Assembly: GCA_036504855.1 (NCBI GenBank)
Contig: DASXUL010000071.1
Coordinates: 1 to 64,000 of the forward strand
Length of the DNA stretch: 64,000 nt
Source of the DNA: DASXUL01 sp036504855
GTDB taxonomy: Bacteria > Armatimonadota > DTGP01 > JAKQQT01
Direction of reading: 5' to 3'
Below, one piece after another: positions 1 to 7,892 of this stretch (positions within the stretch are counted from its first letter, which is position 1; every line of letters starts with the position of its first letter). The notes under the pieces were generated by a model, which saw only the letters and a program-made list of their open reading frames with translations, searched no databases and was not told where the DNA came from. A program made the position numbers and the translations under genes.

Positions 1-76
1 CGTACTGGGCAGGCGTCAATCCCGTCAGCTTCCGCAGCAGACCGCCGCGAACCGCTACCACATCATATGTGATCAT
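1..76 (-). CDS. Possible transposase, 5' end only (runs off the left edge)
   Basis: Reading the minus strand from an ATG at 76 gives 25 codons, starting MITYD and containing LLRKLTGLTPAQY. This resembles the N-terminus of IS5-like DDE transposases, in which a helix-turn-helix precedes the catalytic domain and a phrase like LTGLTxxEF is common. Only the first 25 residues lie in the window, so no DDE residues can be checked. A 73-bp palindrome lies just upstream. It could instead be another HTH protein; the call rests on this short motif alone. Confidence 0.4.
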   Translation of the reverse strand, partial: MITYDVVAVRGGLLRKLTGLTPAQY

Positions 77-110
77 AGTGGTTAACACCATTTAGCACGT
101 ATTGCACAAT

Positions 111-183
111 TCATCTATTCCGAGGAACGAGGAATCCCATAGAGAACGCTTCTTTGAGGGATCCCTCGCTCCGCTCGGGATGA
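111..183. repeat. 73-bp imperfect palindrome (REP/MITE-like)
   Basis: The arms begin TCATCTATTCCGAGG and end CTCGGGATGA, with inner arms GAATCCC and GGGATCC flanking a short AT-richer centre. The core CCCTCGCTCCGCTCGGGATGA resembles short intergenic palindromes seen in many bacterial genomes. It sits between the possible transposase start and the 3' end of the GH109-type gene, so it could be an IS-associated repeat or an independent one. No second copy was seen in this window. Confidence 0.45.
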
Positions 184-233
184 CAACCCCATACAGCCAT
201 CCTACCATGACGGAGCAGTAGGGGGGCCGAAGG

Positions 234-1595
234 CTACGCCTCTTTCCTCGGCTCCGTCCATTTGCCGCGCGTGAAGTCTGGGAACTTCTGGCTGGCGCCG
301 TGCTTCTTCACGCTGGCCTCGCTGAGCGGGGTGGGGGCGCTCAACGCGGCGGCGTCGTAGACATCCATATCGGGGACAATGCCCTCGCGGATGCACTCGA
401 TCAGGCGGTACGCCATGATATAGTCCATGCCGCCGTGGCCGCCGTTCTTTCGAGCCAGGTCGCCGATGCGCTTCCACAGCGGATGGGCGTACTTCTCGCG
501 GAACGGATCCGGGTTCTGCCAATCGTCTCCGTCCTGGCCGTCCAGATAGATCCGGTCCGGATAGCCGTAGAACGTGCCCTTGGTCCCGCTGACCATGTTG
601 ATGCGGCTGTAGGGACGCGGCGTCACCACGTCGTGCTGCAGCATGATCGTTCGGCCCTTCACGGTGCGGATGATGCTGGTGTTCATGTCTCCGCAATCGT
701 AGCGCTCGAGGCCCTTGGGGCTGTCCGGCTTCACGTGACTATCGCGCCATAGGGAAAGGCTGCGCTCCATGCTGGAGACGGATACGAGGTAGTCGAAGCG
801 GTCGCCTCGGTTCACGTCCATGCAGCGTGCCACCGGGCCAAGGCCATGGGTGGGGTACAGATTGCCGTTGCGGCCTATGTGTTCCGCGCGGCGCCATTCC
901 CCTTCGCCCACGTCTCCGAACAACTCCTCGCGCAGGTTGTGGATATAGGCCGCCTCTCCGTGGACGATCTCGCCCAGCAAGCCCTCGCGGACCATCTGGA
1001 GGACCATCATCTCCGAATCGCCGTAGCAGCAGTTCTCCAGCATCATGCAATGCCGCCGGGTGCGCTCGGACGTGTCCACCATCTGCCAGCATTCGGCCAG
1101 CGTTCTCGCGGCGGGAACCTCTGTGGCGGCATGATGCCCCTGTTCCATGGCGAAAACGGCCATGGGAACGTGCCATCTCCAGGGGGTGGCGATGATCGCC
1201 AGATCGATATCGTCGCGGCGCAGCAGGTTCTCGTAGTCGTGGCTGCCGTTCGTGAAGCCGGCCGGCTCGGGTTGCCCGGCATCGGTTACGATCTTCTGAG
1301 CCCTTGCGACCTTGTCCGGCACGATGTCGCAAACGCCGACCACGTCAACGCCGCCGGTCGAAAGGAAGGTTTGAAGCAGGAACGTTCCGCGGCCGCCAAC
1401 GCCGATGACCGCCGCCTTCACGCGCTTGCGGGCCTCGAACGGCACGCCGATCATCGTCTCATGGCCGGAAGGGCGAGCTTCCGCTGCACCGGCTCGCGCC
1501 GACAGGACCTTCGGCATCGCCAGGCTAACGCCGGTGGCCGCCGCCGCCTTCAGGAAATCCAGGCGGGAAAGTTTCGCGCTCCACTTATTGTCCAT
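234..1595 (-). CDS. GH109-type Gfo/Idh/MocA oxidoreductase or glycosidase (NAD-dependent)
   Basis: A 453-residue Gfo/Idh/MocA protein. After an N-terminal targeting segment (residues 1-37), a Rossmann fold begins near 61 with the loop IGVGGRG. Family-109 hallmarks follow: PWRWHVPMAVFAMEQG and ATEVPAA near 155, RTRRHCMMLENCC, RNGNLYPTHGLGP near 245, and VTPRPYSRI. GH109 enzymes such as bacterial alpha-N-acetylgalactosaminidase cleave glycosides by a transient NAD+-dependent oxidation; that specificity is inferred here, not shown. The signal reads SRLDFLK, a Tat-like motif with the second arginine replaced by leucine, so Tat export is uncertain. It is transcribed divergently from the next oxidoreductase across a 125-bp gap containing a LacI-type operator candidate. 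Confidence 0.8.
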   Translation of the reverse strand: MDNKWSAKLSRLDFLKAAAATGVSLAMPKVLSARAGAAEARPSGHETMIGVPFEARKRVKAAVIGVGGRGTFLLQTFLSTGGVDVVGVCDIVPDKVARAQKIVTDAGQPEPAGFTNGSHDYENLLRRDDIDLAIIATPWRWHVPMAVFAMEQGHHAATEVPAARTLAECWQMVDTSERTRRHCMMLENCCYGDSEMMVLQMVREGLLGEIVHGEAAYIHNLREELFGDVGEGEWRRAEHIGRNGNLYPTHGLGPVARCMDVNRGDRFDYLVSVSSMERSLSLWRDSHVKPDSPKGLERYDCGDMNTSIIRTVKGRTIMLQHDVVTPRPYSRINMVSGTKGTFYGYPDRIYLDGQDGDDWQNPDPFREKYAHPLWKRIGDLARKNGGHGGMDYIMAYRLIECIREGIVPDMDVYDAAALSAPTPLSEASVKKHGASQKFPDFTRGKWTEPRKEA

Positions 1596-1669
1596 GGTCG
1601 CCTCCGTGGGGTTAGTGTGTACGGGAGAGGGTGGTTACACACCATTGTGTCACACAACGTCTCGCAGAC

Positions 1670-1681
1670 GGAAGCGTTTCC
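1670..1681. promoter_or_regulatory. Candidate LacI-family operator in the divergent promoter region
   Basis: GGAAGCGTTTCC is a near-perfect 12-bp palindrome around a central CG, matching the cre-like form recognised by LacI-family regulators. It lies 40 bp before the second oxidoreductase and 75 bp upstream of the divergent GH109-type gene, so it could control both. A second partly symmetric patch, ACACCATTGTGT, lies at about 1639-1650. No LacI-family gene is present in the window. Confidence 0.5.
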
Positions 1682-1720
1682 ATCGTCCAAGAGCGGACTG
1701 CCCTCGTCAAGGAGCATTGA

Positions 1721-3013
1721 ATGTCATCCGAGATCAACAGGCGCGAATTCCTTCAGCGCGCGGCCATCGTGACGGTCGGCGCATGGGTCGCGGGAGGAGC
1801 AGCAGTGGCGCGCAAGGTATCCCCCAACGAGAAGCTGAACATCGGCGTCATAGGAGTCGCCAACCAGGGCAACTACAGCCTGGAAAACGTGAAGTCCGAG
1901 AACATCGTCGCCCTCTGCGACATCAACGACGACTACCTGGCCGCGGCGGCGAAGGATCTGCCGGGGGCGAAGCTGTACAACGACTTCCGCAAGATGCTGG
2001 AGCGCGACGATATCGACGCCGTCACGGTGGCCACCACGGACCATACGCACTTCCACGCGGCCTATACGGCGCTGGAATCCGGTAAGCACGTCTACTGCGA
2101 GAAGCCGCTCACCCACACGGTAGCGGAAGCCCGGCGGTTGGCGGAAACGGCGAAGCGGAGAAAGCGCGTCACGCAGATGGGCACTCAGATCCATGCCACC
2201 GCCAACTACCGGCGCGTTGTGGAGGCAATTCAGGGCGGCGCAATCGGCGCGGTTACGGAATCCCACCACTGGGCCGCGGCGGACTGGAGCGGCCAGGGCC
2301 GCGTCATTGAAACGCCGCCTTGCCCCGATACAATCCACTGGGACCTGTGGCTTGGCCCGGCGGCGGAGCGACCCTACAGCCCGGCCTACATCCCCGGCTC
2401 ATGGCGCGGCTGGTGGGCCTTCGGCGGCGGCGGGCTGGCCGATATGGCCTGCCACCACATGGACCTGGGTTTCTGGGCGCTAGATCTGAAGCGTCCCACC
2501 TCGGTATGGACCGAGGGCCCCGATGTTGACCCGGAGACGGCGCCGCACTGGACTGTGGCGCACTACGAGTTCCCGGCGCGAGGCTCGAAGCCGCCGGTGA
2601 AGCTCACCTGGTACAACGGCGCCAAGCGGCCGGCCTACTTCGAGGAGAAGGGTCGCATGCCCGAGTGGGGAAACGGCAGCCTCTTCGTGGGCGAGAAAGG
2701 CATGCTGCTGGCCGATTACGATCACTTCGTGCTGCTGCCCGAGGGCGACTTCAAGGCCTACGAGGCTCCGAAGCACAGCATCCCGGATTCAATCGGACAC
2801 CACGCGGAGTGGATCTCGGCCTGCAAGACGGGCGCGAAGACCACCTGCAACTTCGACTACTCCGGCGCCCTCACCGAAGCCGTCAACCTGGCGAACGTAT
2901 CCTACCGGAGCGGCAAGAAGATCGATTGGGACGCGAGGAACCTGAAGGCCAAGGGCGCGCCCGAAGCCGACGCGTTCATCCACCCCACCTACCGCAAAGG
3001 CTGGGAGATCTAG
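1721..3013 (+). CDS. Tat-exported Gfo/Idh/MocA family oxidoreductase
   Basis: A 430-residue protein with a twin-arginine signal (NRREFLQRAA) and a Rossmann fold beginning LNIGVIGVANQGN near residue 40. The family motif CEKPLTHTVAEARRLA lies near 127, with the EKP lysine expected to take part in catalysis. A downstream (alpha/beta) dimer/substrate domain contains GGGGLADMACHHMDLGFWAL. Members of this Tat-exported branch are often oxidoreductases acting on sugars or cyclitols outside the cytoplasm; the substrate here is unknown. The start at 1721 has a Shine-Dalgarno (AAGGAG) about 7 nt upstream. It is divergent from the GH109-type gene, suggesting joint control of one glycan pathway. Confidence 0.85.
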   Translation: MSSEINRREFLQRAAIVTVGAWVAGGAAVARKVSPNEKLNIGVIGVANQGNYSLENVKSENIVALCDINDDYLAAAAKDLPGAKLYNDFRKMLERDDIDAVTVATTDHTHFHAAYTALESGKHVYCEKPLTHTVAEARRLAETAKRRKRVTQMGTQIHATANYRRVVEAIQGGAIGAVTESHHWAAADWSGQGRVIETPPCPDTIHWDLWLGPAAERPYSPAYIPGSWRGWWAFGGGGLADMACHHMDLGFWALDLKRPTSVWTEGPDVDPETAPHWTVAHYEFPARGSKPPVKLTWYNGAKRPAYFEEKGRMPEWGNGSLFVGEKGMLLADYDHFVLLPEGDFKAYEAPKHSIPDSIGHHAEWISACKTGAKTTCNFDYSGALTEAVNLANVSYRSGKKIDWDARNLKAKGAPEADAFIHPTYRKGWEI

Positions 3014-3022
3014 AAACATACG

Positions 3023-3063
3023 GGCCCCGCCTCCTCGAGCCAATCGGCATGGGAGGCGGGGCC
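3023..3063 (+). terminator. Strong hairpin after the Tat oxidoreductase
   Basis: Perfect 12-bp arms GGCCCCGCCTCC (3023-3034) and GGAGGCGGGGCC (3052-3063) begin 10 bp after the stop codon. There is no clear T-run, so termination efficiency is uncertain. Confidence 0.6.
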
Positions 3064-3118
3064 TATTGCGTAAGCGCGTGTGGGCCAATGCTCTGTTCGG
3101 AAGAAACGCCATCCCTGG

Positions 3119-3315
3119 TCTCGTGAGGGTCCGATACCCCGTGAAAGATAGGGGGCGGACACGGCAAGCCGTGTCCCTACGCATCACTGGGCCCATCTAC
3201 CGAACGGTGGACGGCCGGGCCAACCGGTAGGGATACGGCTTGCCGTGTCCGCCCCCTGTCGTGTGGGAATCAGAGGCTTCTCTTGGGGGCGGCTGATTCC
3301 CAATTTCACCCTAAC
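3119..3315 (+). repeat. 197-bp palindromic intergenic repeat, copy 1
   Basis: The 106-bp core (3151-3256) starts GGGGGCGGACACGGCAAGCC and ends with the reverse complement, giving ~30-bp arms with one mismatch. Each arm also contains its own 9-bp hairpin (GGACACGGC/GCCGTGTCC). Outer flanks run from TCTCGTGAGGG to CACCCTAAC and include GGGAATCAG/CTGATTCCC. An inverted copy with the same 106-bp core length lies at 57229-57424. This copy fills a convergent junction between the oxidoreductase and dnaA. No coding potential is apparent; a MITE or REP-like element is likely. Confidence 0.8.
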
Positions 3316-3321
3316 GGAGCT

Positions 3322-4752
3322 TTAGGCAGGCCTTTTCAACTGGCCCATCAGCTCGGCGCAGCGCTGGGCGAGTTCGAGGTCGTTCTTCAGGAGGGCGCGA
3401 ATCTTCTGGCAACTGTGGACCACGGTGCTGTGGTCCTTCCCGCCGAAAGCGCGGCCGATTTCGGGGAGGCTGGCGCCGGTTAGCTCGCGCACCAGATGCA
3501 TCGAAACCTGGCGGGCCAGCACGATGGGGCGCGTGCGCGACGTGCCGTTGATCTCTTCCACCTTCACGCCGAAGGCGTCGGCCACGAGGCGCTTCACGTC
3601 TTCCGCGGTGACCGGCTTCCCCTCTTCCTTGTGACGGCTGAAGTAGCTGCCCAGCACGTCGCCGGCAAGCTGCTGCGTGATTGGGCTGCTGGTGATGCTG
3701 GCGTAGGCCAGCAACTTGATTAGCGCGCCTTCCAGAACGCGGATGTTGCTCTGGATGAGGTCCGCCATGTACAACAGGACGTCGTCCGGGATGGCGGAAC
3801 CCTCTTCCAGCGCCTTCTGCTGAAGGATCGCGATGCGCGTTTCCAATTCCGGCGGCCGGATGTCCGCTATGAGGCCGGCCTCGAAGCGAGAGCGAAGACG
3901 GTCATCCAGGCGAAGGTCCTTCGGAGCCCGGTCGCTGGACAGAACGATCTGCTTGCCGGTGTCGCGGAGAGCGTTGAAGGTGTGGAAGAACTCCTCTTCG
4001 GTGCGCTCCTTATCCGCGATGAACTGGATGTCATCCACCAACCAGATGTCCGCCGCGCGGAACCGCCGGCGGAAGTCGTCCATGTTGCGCTCGCGGATGG
4101 CGGTCACGTATTGCGTGGTGAACGTCTCACCGGAGATGTAGGCCACACGGCAGCCAGGGTTGCCGGCCTTCGCGGCGTGGCCCACAGCGTGCATCAGATG
4201 GGTCTTGCCGAGCCCCGCGCCGCCATACAGGAACAGGGGGTTGAACGCGCTGCCGGGACGTTGGGCTGAGGCCATAGCGCCGGCCTGCGCCAGGCGGTTG
4301 CACGCGCCAACGACGAAGGTGTCGAATGTGTACCGATCGTTCAGGGGCACCGTGTCGAACAGCACTTCATCCGGCACGCCGGCGGCCATACGCGGGGCGG
4401 CCGCTGGAACCGAGCGGGGCACAAAGACCGACCGGCCGGCTGCGGCGGGCGTCTTCTTCGGCGCCGGGCCTTCACTGACCACAAAGGTCAGGCTCAGCGG
4501 GCTGCCATAGGCGGCCTCGACGCACTGCGCCAGAAGGGAGCTGTACTTCTTCTCAACCCACGCTCGCTTGAATTCGCTGGGCGCGCCGACAGTGAGCGCG
4601 CCATCCAGCCAGCTTAGCGGCTGAAGGTCGCGCAGCCAGGACTCGAAGGTCGGCTGGCCGGCGCGCTCGCGAGCGAGCTCCAGCGCGGCGGCCCAGACCT
4701 CCTGGTCTGAGGACGGCGGAAGGTCAAATTCCAGCAATGGTAAAGTGGACAT
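3322..4752 (-). CDS. dnaA: Chromosomal replication initiator protein DnaA
   Basis: A 476-residue DnaA that initiates replication by binding oriC boxes and opening DNA. Domain I lies at the N-terminus. A Pro/Ala-rich linker spans about 95-125. The AAA+ domain begins near 135, with Walker A GGAGLGKTH (177-185), Walker B IWLVDDIQFI near 240, and sensor/arginine-finger region RLRSRFEAGL. The domain IV DNA-binding signature GKDHSTVVHSCQKI lies near 440. Length and domain order are normal. Unusually, no dnaN, recF or rpmH lies beside it: downstream is a repeat element and upstream a two-component pair. No cluster of TTATCCACA-like boxes was seen in the flanking intergenic DNA. Confidence 0.97.
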   Translation of the reverse strand: MSTLPLLEFDLPPSSDQEVWAAALELARERAGQPTFESWLRDLQPLSWLDGALTVGAPSEFKRAWVEKKYSSLLAQCVEAAYGSPLSLTFVVSEGPAPKKTPAAAGRSVFVPRSVPAAAPRMAAGVPDEVLFDTVPLNDRYTFDTFVVGACNRLAQAGAMASAQRPGSAFNPLFLYGGAGLGKTHLMHAVGHAAKAGNPGCRVAYISGETFTTQYVTAIRERNMDDFRRRFRAADIWLVDDIQFIADKERTEEEFFHTFNALRDTGKQIVLSSDRAPKDLRLDDRLRSRFEAGLIADIRPPELETRIAILQQKALEEGSAIPDDVLLYMADLIQSNIRVLEGALIKLLAYASITSSPITQQLAGDVLGSYFSRHKEEGKPVTAEDVKRLVADAFGVKVEEINGTSRTRPIVLARQVSMHLVRELTGASLPEIGRAFGGKDHSTVVHSCQKIRALLKNDLELAQRCAELMGQLKRPA

Positions 4753-4911
4753 GGACTCGCTAATGGGTAACCGGACGCCGCCGAGGAGAGGAGGAGGATC
4801 AGCCGGCTCCCGGCAAACCTCATCCTACCCGTCCCGCGCCGGCCAAAGCCACCGCGCGGCCGGATTCGGAAGCCTGATAAGGTGTTATTAAGGATAGCCT
4901 GCACGGTGCAC

Positions 4912-4944
4912 AAAAAGGCCCCCCGCGACGCTTGACGGAGGGCC
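4912..4944 (-). terminator. Rho-independent terminator of the two-component operon
   Basis: On the minus strand, GGCCCTCCG and CGGGGGGCC form a GC-rich stem followed by TTTTT, 52 bp after the response regulator stop. This is a classical intrinsic terminator. Confidence 0.8.
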
Positions 4945-4996
4945 ATTTCACCGTGTTCAAGATCGCGCCGTCAAGCCTTGGCAAGCAGACGGCGGA

Positions 4997-5659
4997 CTAC
5001 TGCTCGATCTGGATATAACCGCGCTTGAAGGCCATCATCGCCGCCTGGCTGCGGTCTTCAACATCCAACTTCTCAAAGATATTCGTCAGGTGGCTCTTCA
5101 CGGTCTTCTCACTGATAAACAGGGTTTCCCCAATGCTGCTGTTGGTCTGGCCCTGGGCCACCAACGTCAGGATAGCACGCTCACGGTTGGTGAGCGGGTT
5201 GTCTTCGCTCCCCCGCTTGGCAACTTCCTGAACGCGTGAGAGGCGGACGAACTCGTCAACGAGGCGGCTGGTGAGGTCCTTGTCGGCCCAGATCTCCCCG
5301 GCGTGCACTGTGCGGATCGCTTTGACCAGGCTACGGCTGGCGGCGTCTTTCAACACAAAGCCGCGGGCGCCCTTGCGCAGCGCCTCGAAGCCGTATTCGC
5401 TTTCGCTGAACCCCGTCAGCACGATGAACCGCGTGGCCGGTGAGGTGTCTACCATATCCGGCAGCGCATCCAGGCCCGTGCGGCCGGGCATCTGGACGTC
5501 AAGCAGCATGATATCCGGTCGAAGCGCGCGGACGGCGGCCAGGCCGGCCTCTGCGTCCGGGGCCGTTCCCACCACTTGGATATCGTCTTCCAAATCCAGG
5601 ATTTTCGTCAGGCCATCACGGACCATAGCGTGATCGTCGACGATGAGGACCTTTATCAC
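4997..5659 (-). CDS. NarL/LuxR-family response regulator
   Basis: A 220-residue regulator. The receiver domain (1-120) has the acidic pair D8/D9, phosphoacceptor D54 in DIMLLDVQMPG, and K104 in GFVLKDA. A C-terminal LuxR-type helix-turn-helix (about 150-212) includes LTNRERAILTLVAQG and ISEKTVKSHLTNIFEKL. Its start overlaps the kinase stop by 4 bp (ATGA), so the two are translationally coupled. It should bind target promoters when phosphorylated by the adjacent kinase. Neither the stimulus nor the targets can be inferred from the window. Confidence 0.92.
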   Translation of the reverse strand: MIKVLIVDDHAMVRDGLTKILDLEDDIQVVGTAPDAEAGLAAVRALRPDIMLLDVQMPGRTGLDALPDMVDTSPATRFIVLTGFSESEYGFEALRKGARGFVLKDAASRSLVKAIRTVHAGEIWADKDLTSRLVDEFVRLSRVQEVAKRGSEDNPLTNRERAILTLVAQGQTNSSIGETLFISEKTVKSHLTNIFEKLDVEDRSQAAMMAFKRGYIQIEQ

Positions 5660-7527
5660 ACGGGTACTCCTTTCAACACGTCGGACGGCGCCCGGCGCGG
5701 CAGTGTAACGGTAAGCGTGGTGCCCTTGCCGCTACTATCCCAGTATACGGCGCCTCCCATCCCGCCCGCGCGCTCACAGATGTTGGATAGCCCGTAATGC
5801 CCCTGCTGCCGCAGGTCGCCTGTCGCCGCTACATCGAAGCCCACGCCGTCATCGGCCACGGCCACCGTAACGTGGGTATCGCCGCTGGCGACGCGCATGC
5901 AGACATGGTTCGCCTTGGCATGCTTAGCAACGTTGTTAAGCGCTTCGCGGACGATCTGGAACAACTCGGTGAGGTCGTCTCCGCTCAAGGCCAGTTCCTG
6001 TTCGTCCGTTTCCAGTTCCGCCGCAACGCCGTACTGGCGGGCGAAATCGTCCAGGTAGCGCTGGGCCACCGCGAAAAACTCTCCCGGCTCAATGCGCAGC
6101 GGTTTGAGTTCGGCCATGTAGCTGCGCGCCTCGGCCAATCCGTCTCGAACGTTGGCCTGCAACTCGGCGATCTCGGCGGGAGCATCGCTGGGCCGCTTCT
6201 CCAGAAGCCGCTCGAGGTAAGCCAGGTGGAGGTCGATCTGCACGAGAGTCTGAACGAAGCTGTCGTGCAGGTCTCTGGAGATGCGGTTTCGCTCGGCATC
6301 CAGCGCCTTCTGTCGAAGGTGCTGCTGTTCGCGGTCGAGCTCCATCAGGCGGGCGTTCTCCAAGGCGACGCCCATCTGGCGGGCGAACAGGCCGAAGGCG
6401 CGCAGGTCGCCGGAGGTGAAGGCATCCCAGGCGCGCGGCTTCTCGGCGCGCAGAACCCCCAGGAGCTGACCTTCGTACTGCACGGGCGCGGCCATCGCAT
6501 TGTACTTGGCGCCAGGGCGCCAGGCGCGGGCGTGCTCCGGTTCATCGGTGGCCACGCGCATCGGAGCCGAGGCTCCGTCGCGGTCGCGCAGGGAACCGGT
6601 TGCCCGCGTCACTACCGGAACGCGGTGGTCGCGCTCCAGGGTCCATTCCCCCAGCGCGTCCGGCCCGCTCGCCATCGTCAGCGAGACGCGGCGGGAGCTG
6701 AAATTGTCGAGGGCCTTGGCCAGGGCATTCGGAATCAGCGCCGCTTCGCTTTCGGTGTTGGTCAGAAGCGCGTTTTCATAGAGGCGAGTCAGGGTGTTGG
6801 AGTCGCGGAGTTGCCCCACGTACGCCTGGTAGCCCAGGTAGACGACCAGCAGAATGGTGAACGGCACCCAGAGCAGCAGGTTGTTCTGAAGCGCGAATGC
6901 CATCACGGCGGTCATGCCCACCGCCACGTTCATGAAGAGCATCACCACGTTCTCGACGAAGAGGCTCTTGTAGTAGCGCGAGTGGAAATGCCCGGCGTTC
7001 AGGCTGATGACCGTCCCCACGAGCAGTCGATTTGAAACGGCGTGTGTGAACATCGCGGCGACGCTGGCCATGACCGTGGCGTCTAGCCCAAAGCGTTCAC
7101 GCACGAAGGCGTACACGAACCCCGCCAGCGCCACGGAGAACATGATCTCCGACGTGTTGAACACCACCTGCACCTTCCGCCGGCGGTGCGCCTGCACTTC
7201 GCGGATGAGGTGCACCAAACCGCTGAGGAGCACAATGGGGGTGGGGGAGAACTCGAAGAAAAGAGCCACGAGGGCCGCTTCGGTAAAGGTGATCTCCACA
7301 TTGTCCGGCTGCCCGCTGAACCGGATGGTGAAGTTCAGTTGGTTGAGGATATGGAGGACGACGCCGGCGACCAACAGGGCGAGCCAACGAGTGGGGGTGA
7401 AGATTCCCGGGGGGTGGAGGATGTACAGGGCAGAGCTGAGAGCGGCGGCGGACGCCACAACGACTCCCACGAAGACCGTCAGGGGCCAATTAGGATGTGC
7501 GCGTGGGGCTGTGGAAAGAGACGCCAT
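5656..7527 (-). CDS. Membrane sensor histidine kinase (HisKA_3 type) with GAF domain
   Basis: A 623-residue kinase using the ATG at 7527, which has a GAGG Shine-Dalgarno ~10 nt upstream; an in-frame ATG at 7569 would add 14 residues. The N-terminal third has several hydrophobic segments forming a multi-pass sensor. A GAF-like region (about 265-395) precedes the HisKA_3 dimerisation box RNRISRDLHDSFVQT, whose histidine lies near 420. The C-terminal HATPase_c domain has an N-box (EALNNVAKHAKA) and a G-box (DDGVGFD). It phosphorylates the coupled response regulator downstream. The leader runs past tRNA-Arg with no terminator seen, so tRNA-kinase read-through is possible. Confidence 0.9.
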   Translation of the reverse strand: MASLSTAPRAHPNWPLTVFVGVVVASAAALSSALYILHPPGIFTPTRWLALLVAGVVLHILNQLNFTIRFSGQPDNVEITFTEAALVALFFEFSPTPIVLLSGLVHLIREVQAHRRRKVQVVFNTSEIMFSVALAGFVYAFVRERFGLDATVMASVAAMFTHAVSNRLLVGTVISLNAGHFHSRYYKSLFVENVVMLFMNVAVGMTAVMAFALQNNLLLWVPFTILLVVYLGYQAYVGQLRDSNTLTRLYENALLTNTESEAALIPNALAKALDNFSSRRVSLTMASGPDALGEWTLERDHRVPVVTRATGSLRDRDGASAPMRVATDEPEHARAWRPGAKYNAMAAPVQYEGQLLGVLRAEKPRAWDAFTSGDLRAFGLFARQMGVALENARLMELDREQQHLRQKALDAERNRISRDLHDSFVQTLVQIDLHLAYLERLLEKRPSDAPAEIAELQANVRDGLAEARSYMAELKPLRIEPGEFFAVAQRYLDDFARQYGVAAELETDEQELALSGDDLTELFQIVREALNNVAKHAKANHVCMRVASGDTHVTVAVADDGVGFDVAATGDLRQQGHYGLSNICERAGGMGGAVYWDSSGKGTTLTVTLPRRAPSDVLKGVPV

Positions 7528-7592
7528 GGCAGAACGACCTCGGCGACAAAAGAAAACGGGCCATAGCATTCCGCTACAGCCCGATGTGATCT

Positions 7593-7669
7593 TGGTGCGC
7601 TCGAAGGGACTCGAACCCCCGGCCTTTAGGTCCGCAACCTAACGCTCTATCCAACTGAGCTACGAGCGC
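7593..7669 (-). tRNA. tRNA-Arg (anticodon GCG), CCA encoded
   Basis: A 77-nt cloverleaf: acceptor GCGCTCG/CGAGCGC, D-arm GCTC...GAGC, anticodon stem TTAGG/CCTAA, loop TTGCGGA, 5-nt variable loop, T-arm with two G-U pairs and loop TTCGAGT, then discriminator A and encoded CCA. The anticodon GCG reads the arginine codon CGC. Most bacteria read CGY codons with tRNA-Arg(ACG), whose A34 becomes inosine, so GCG is less usual. A consensus sigma-70 promoter lies upstream. Confidence 0.92.
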
Positions 7670-7680
7670 ATGCCCACTGC

Positions 7681-7709
7681 ATTATATCAAACCGAACCCG
7701 TTGTGGCAA
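7681..7709 (-). promoter_or_regulatory. Sigma-70 promoter for tRNA-Arg
   Basis: On the minus strand, TTGCCA (7709-7704), a 17-bp spacer and TATAAT (7686-7681) lie 11 bp before the tRNA 5' end. Spacing and -10 box are ideal. Confidence 0.8.
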
Positions 7710-7718
7710 GTCGATTTG

Positions 7719-7744
7719 GCGCCGCGGGCGCCTGTCCGCGGCGC
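7719..7744 (-). terminator. Hairpin downstream of the dGTPase-like gene
   Basis: Arms GCGCCGCGG and CCGCGGCGC enclose an 8-nt loop. It lies 150 bp past the stop codon and just before the tRNA promoter, with no T-run, so it is only a likely terminator or insulator. Confidence 0.4.
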
Positions 7745-7892
7745 GCTCCGGATAGGTGAGAGCGAGGCGCCGCGCCCTCTTCACCGCGGTTGCGCCGGCG
7801 CCGCCCTCGGTCCGAACCCGCCCGAGATTCGCGGCCCAACCGCCCGTCACCACCCCTCCCGCTCTCCACCCAATGAGGGGCAGGCGAACCGG

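Noticed and set aside
4753..4996. oriC beside dnaA
   Set aside because: No cluster of TTATCCACA-like boxes or AT-rich unwinding region was seen; the only strong signal is the terminator at 4912-4944.
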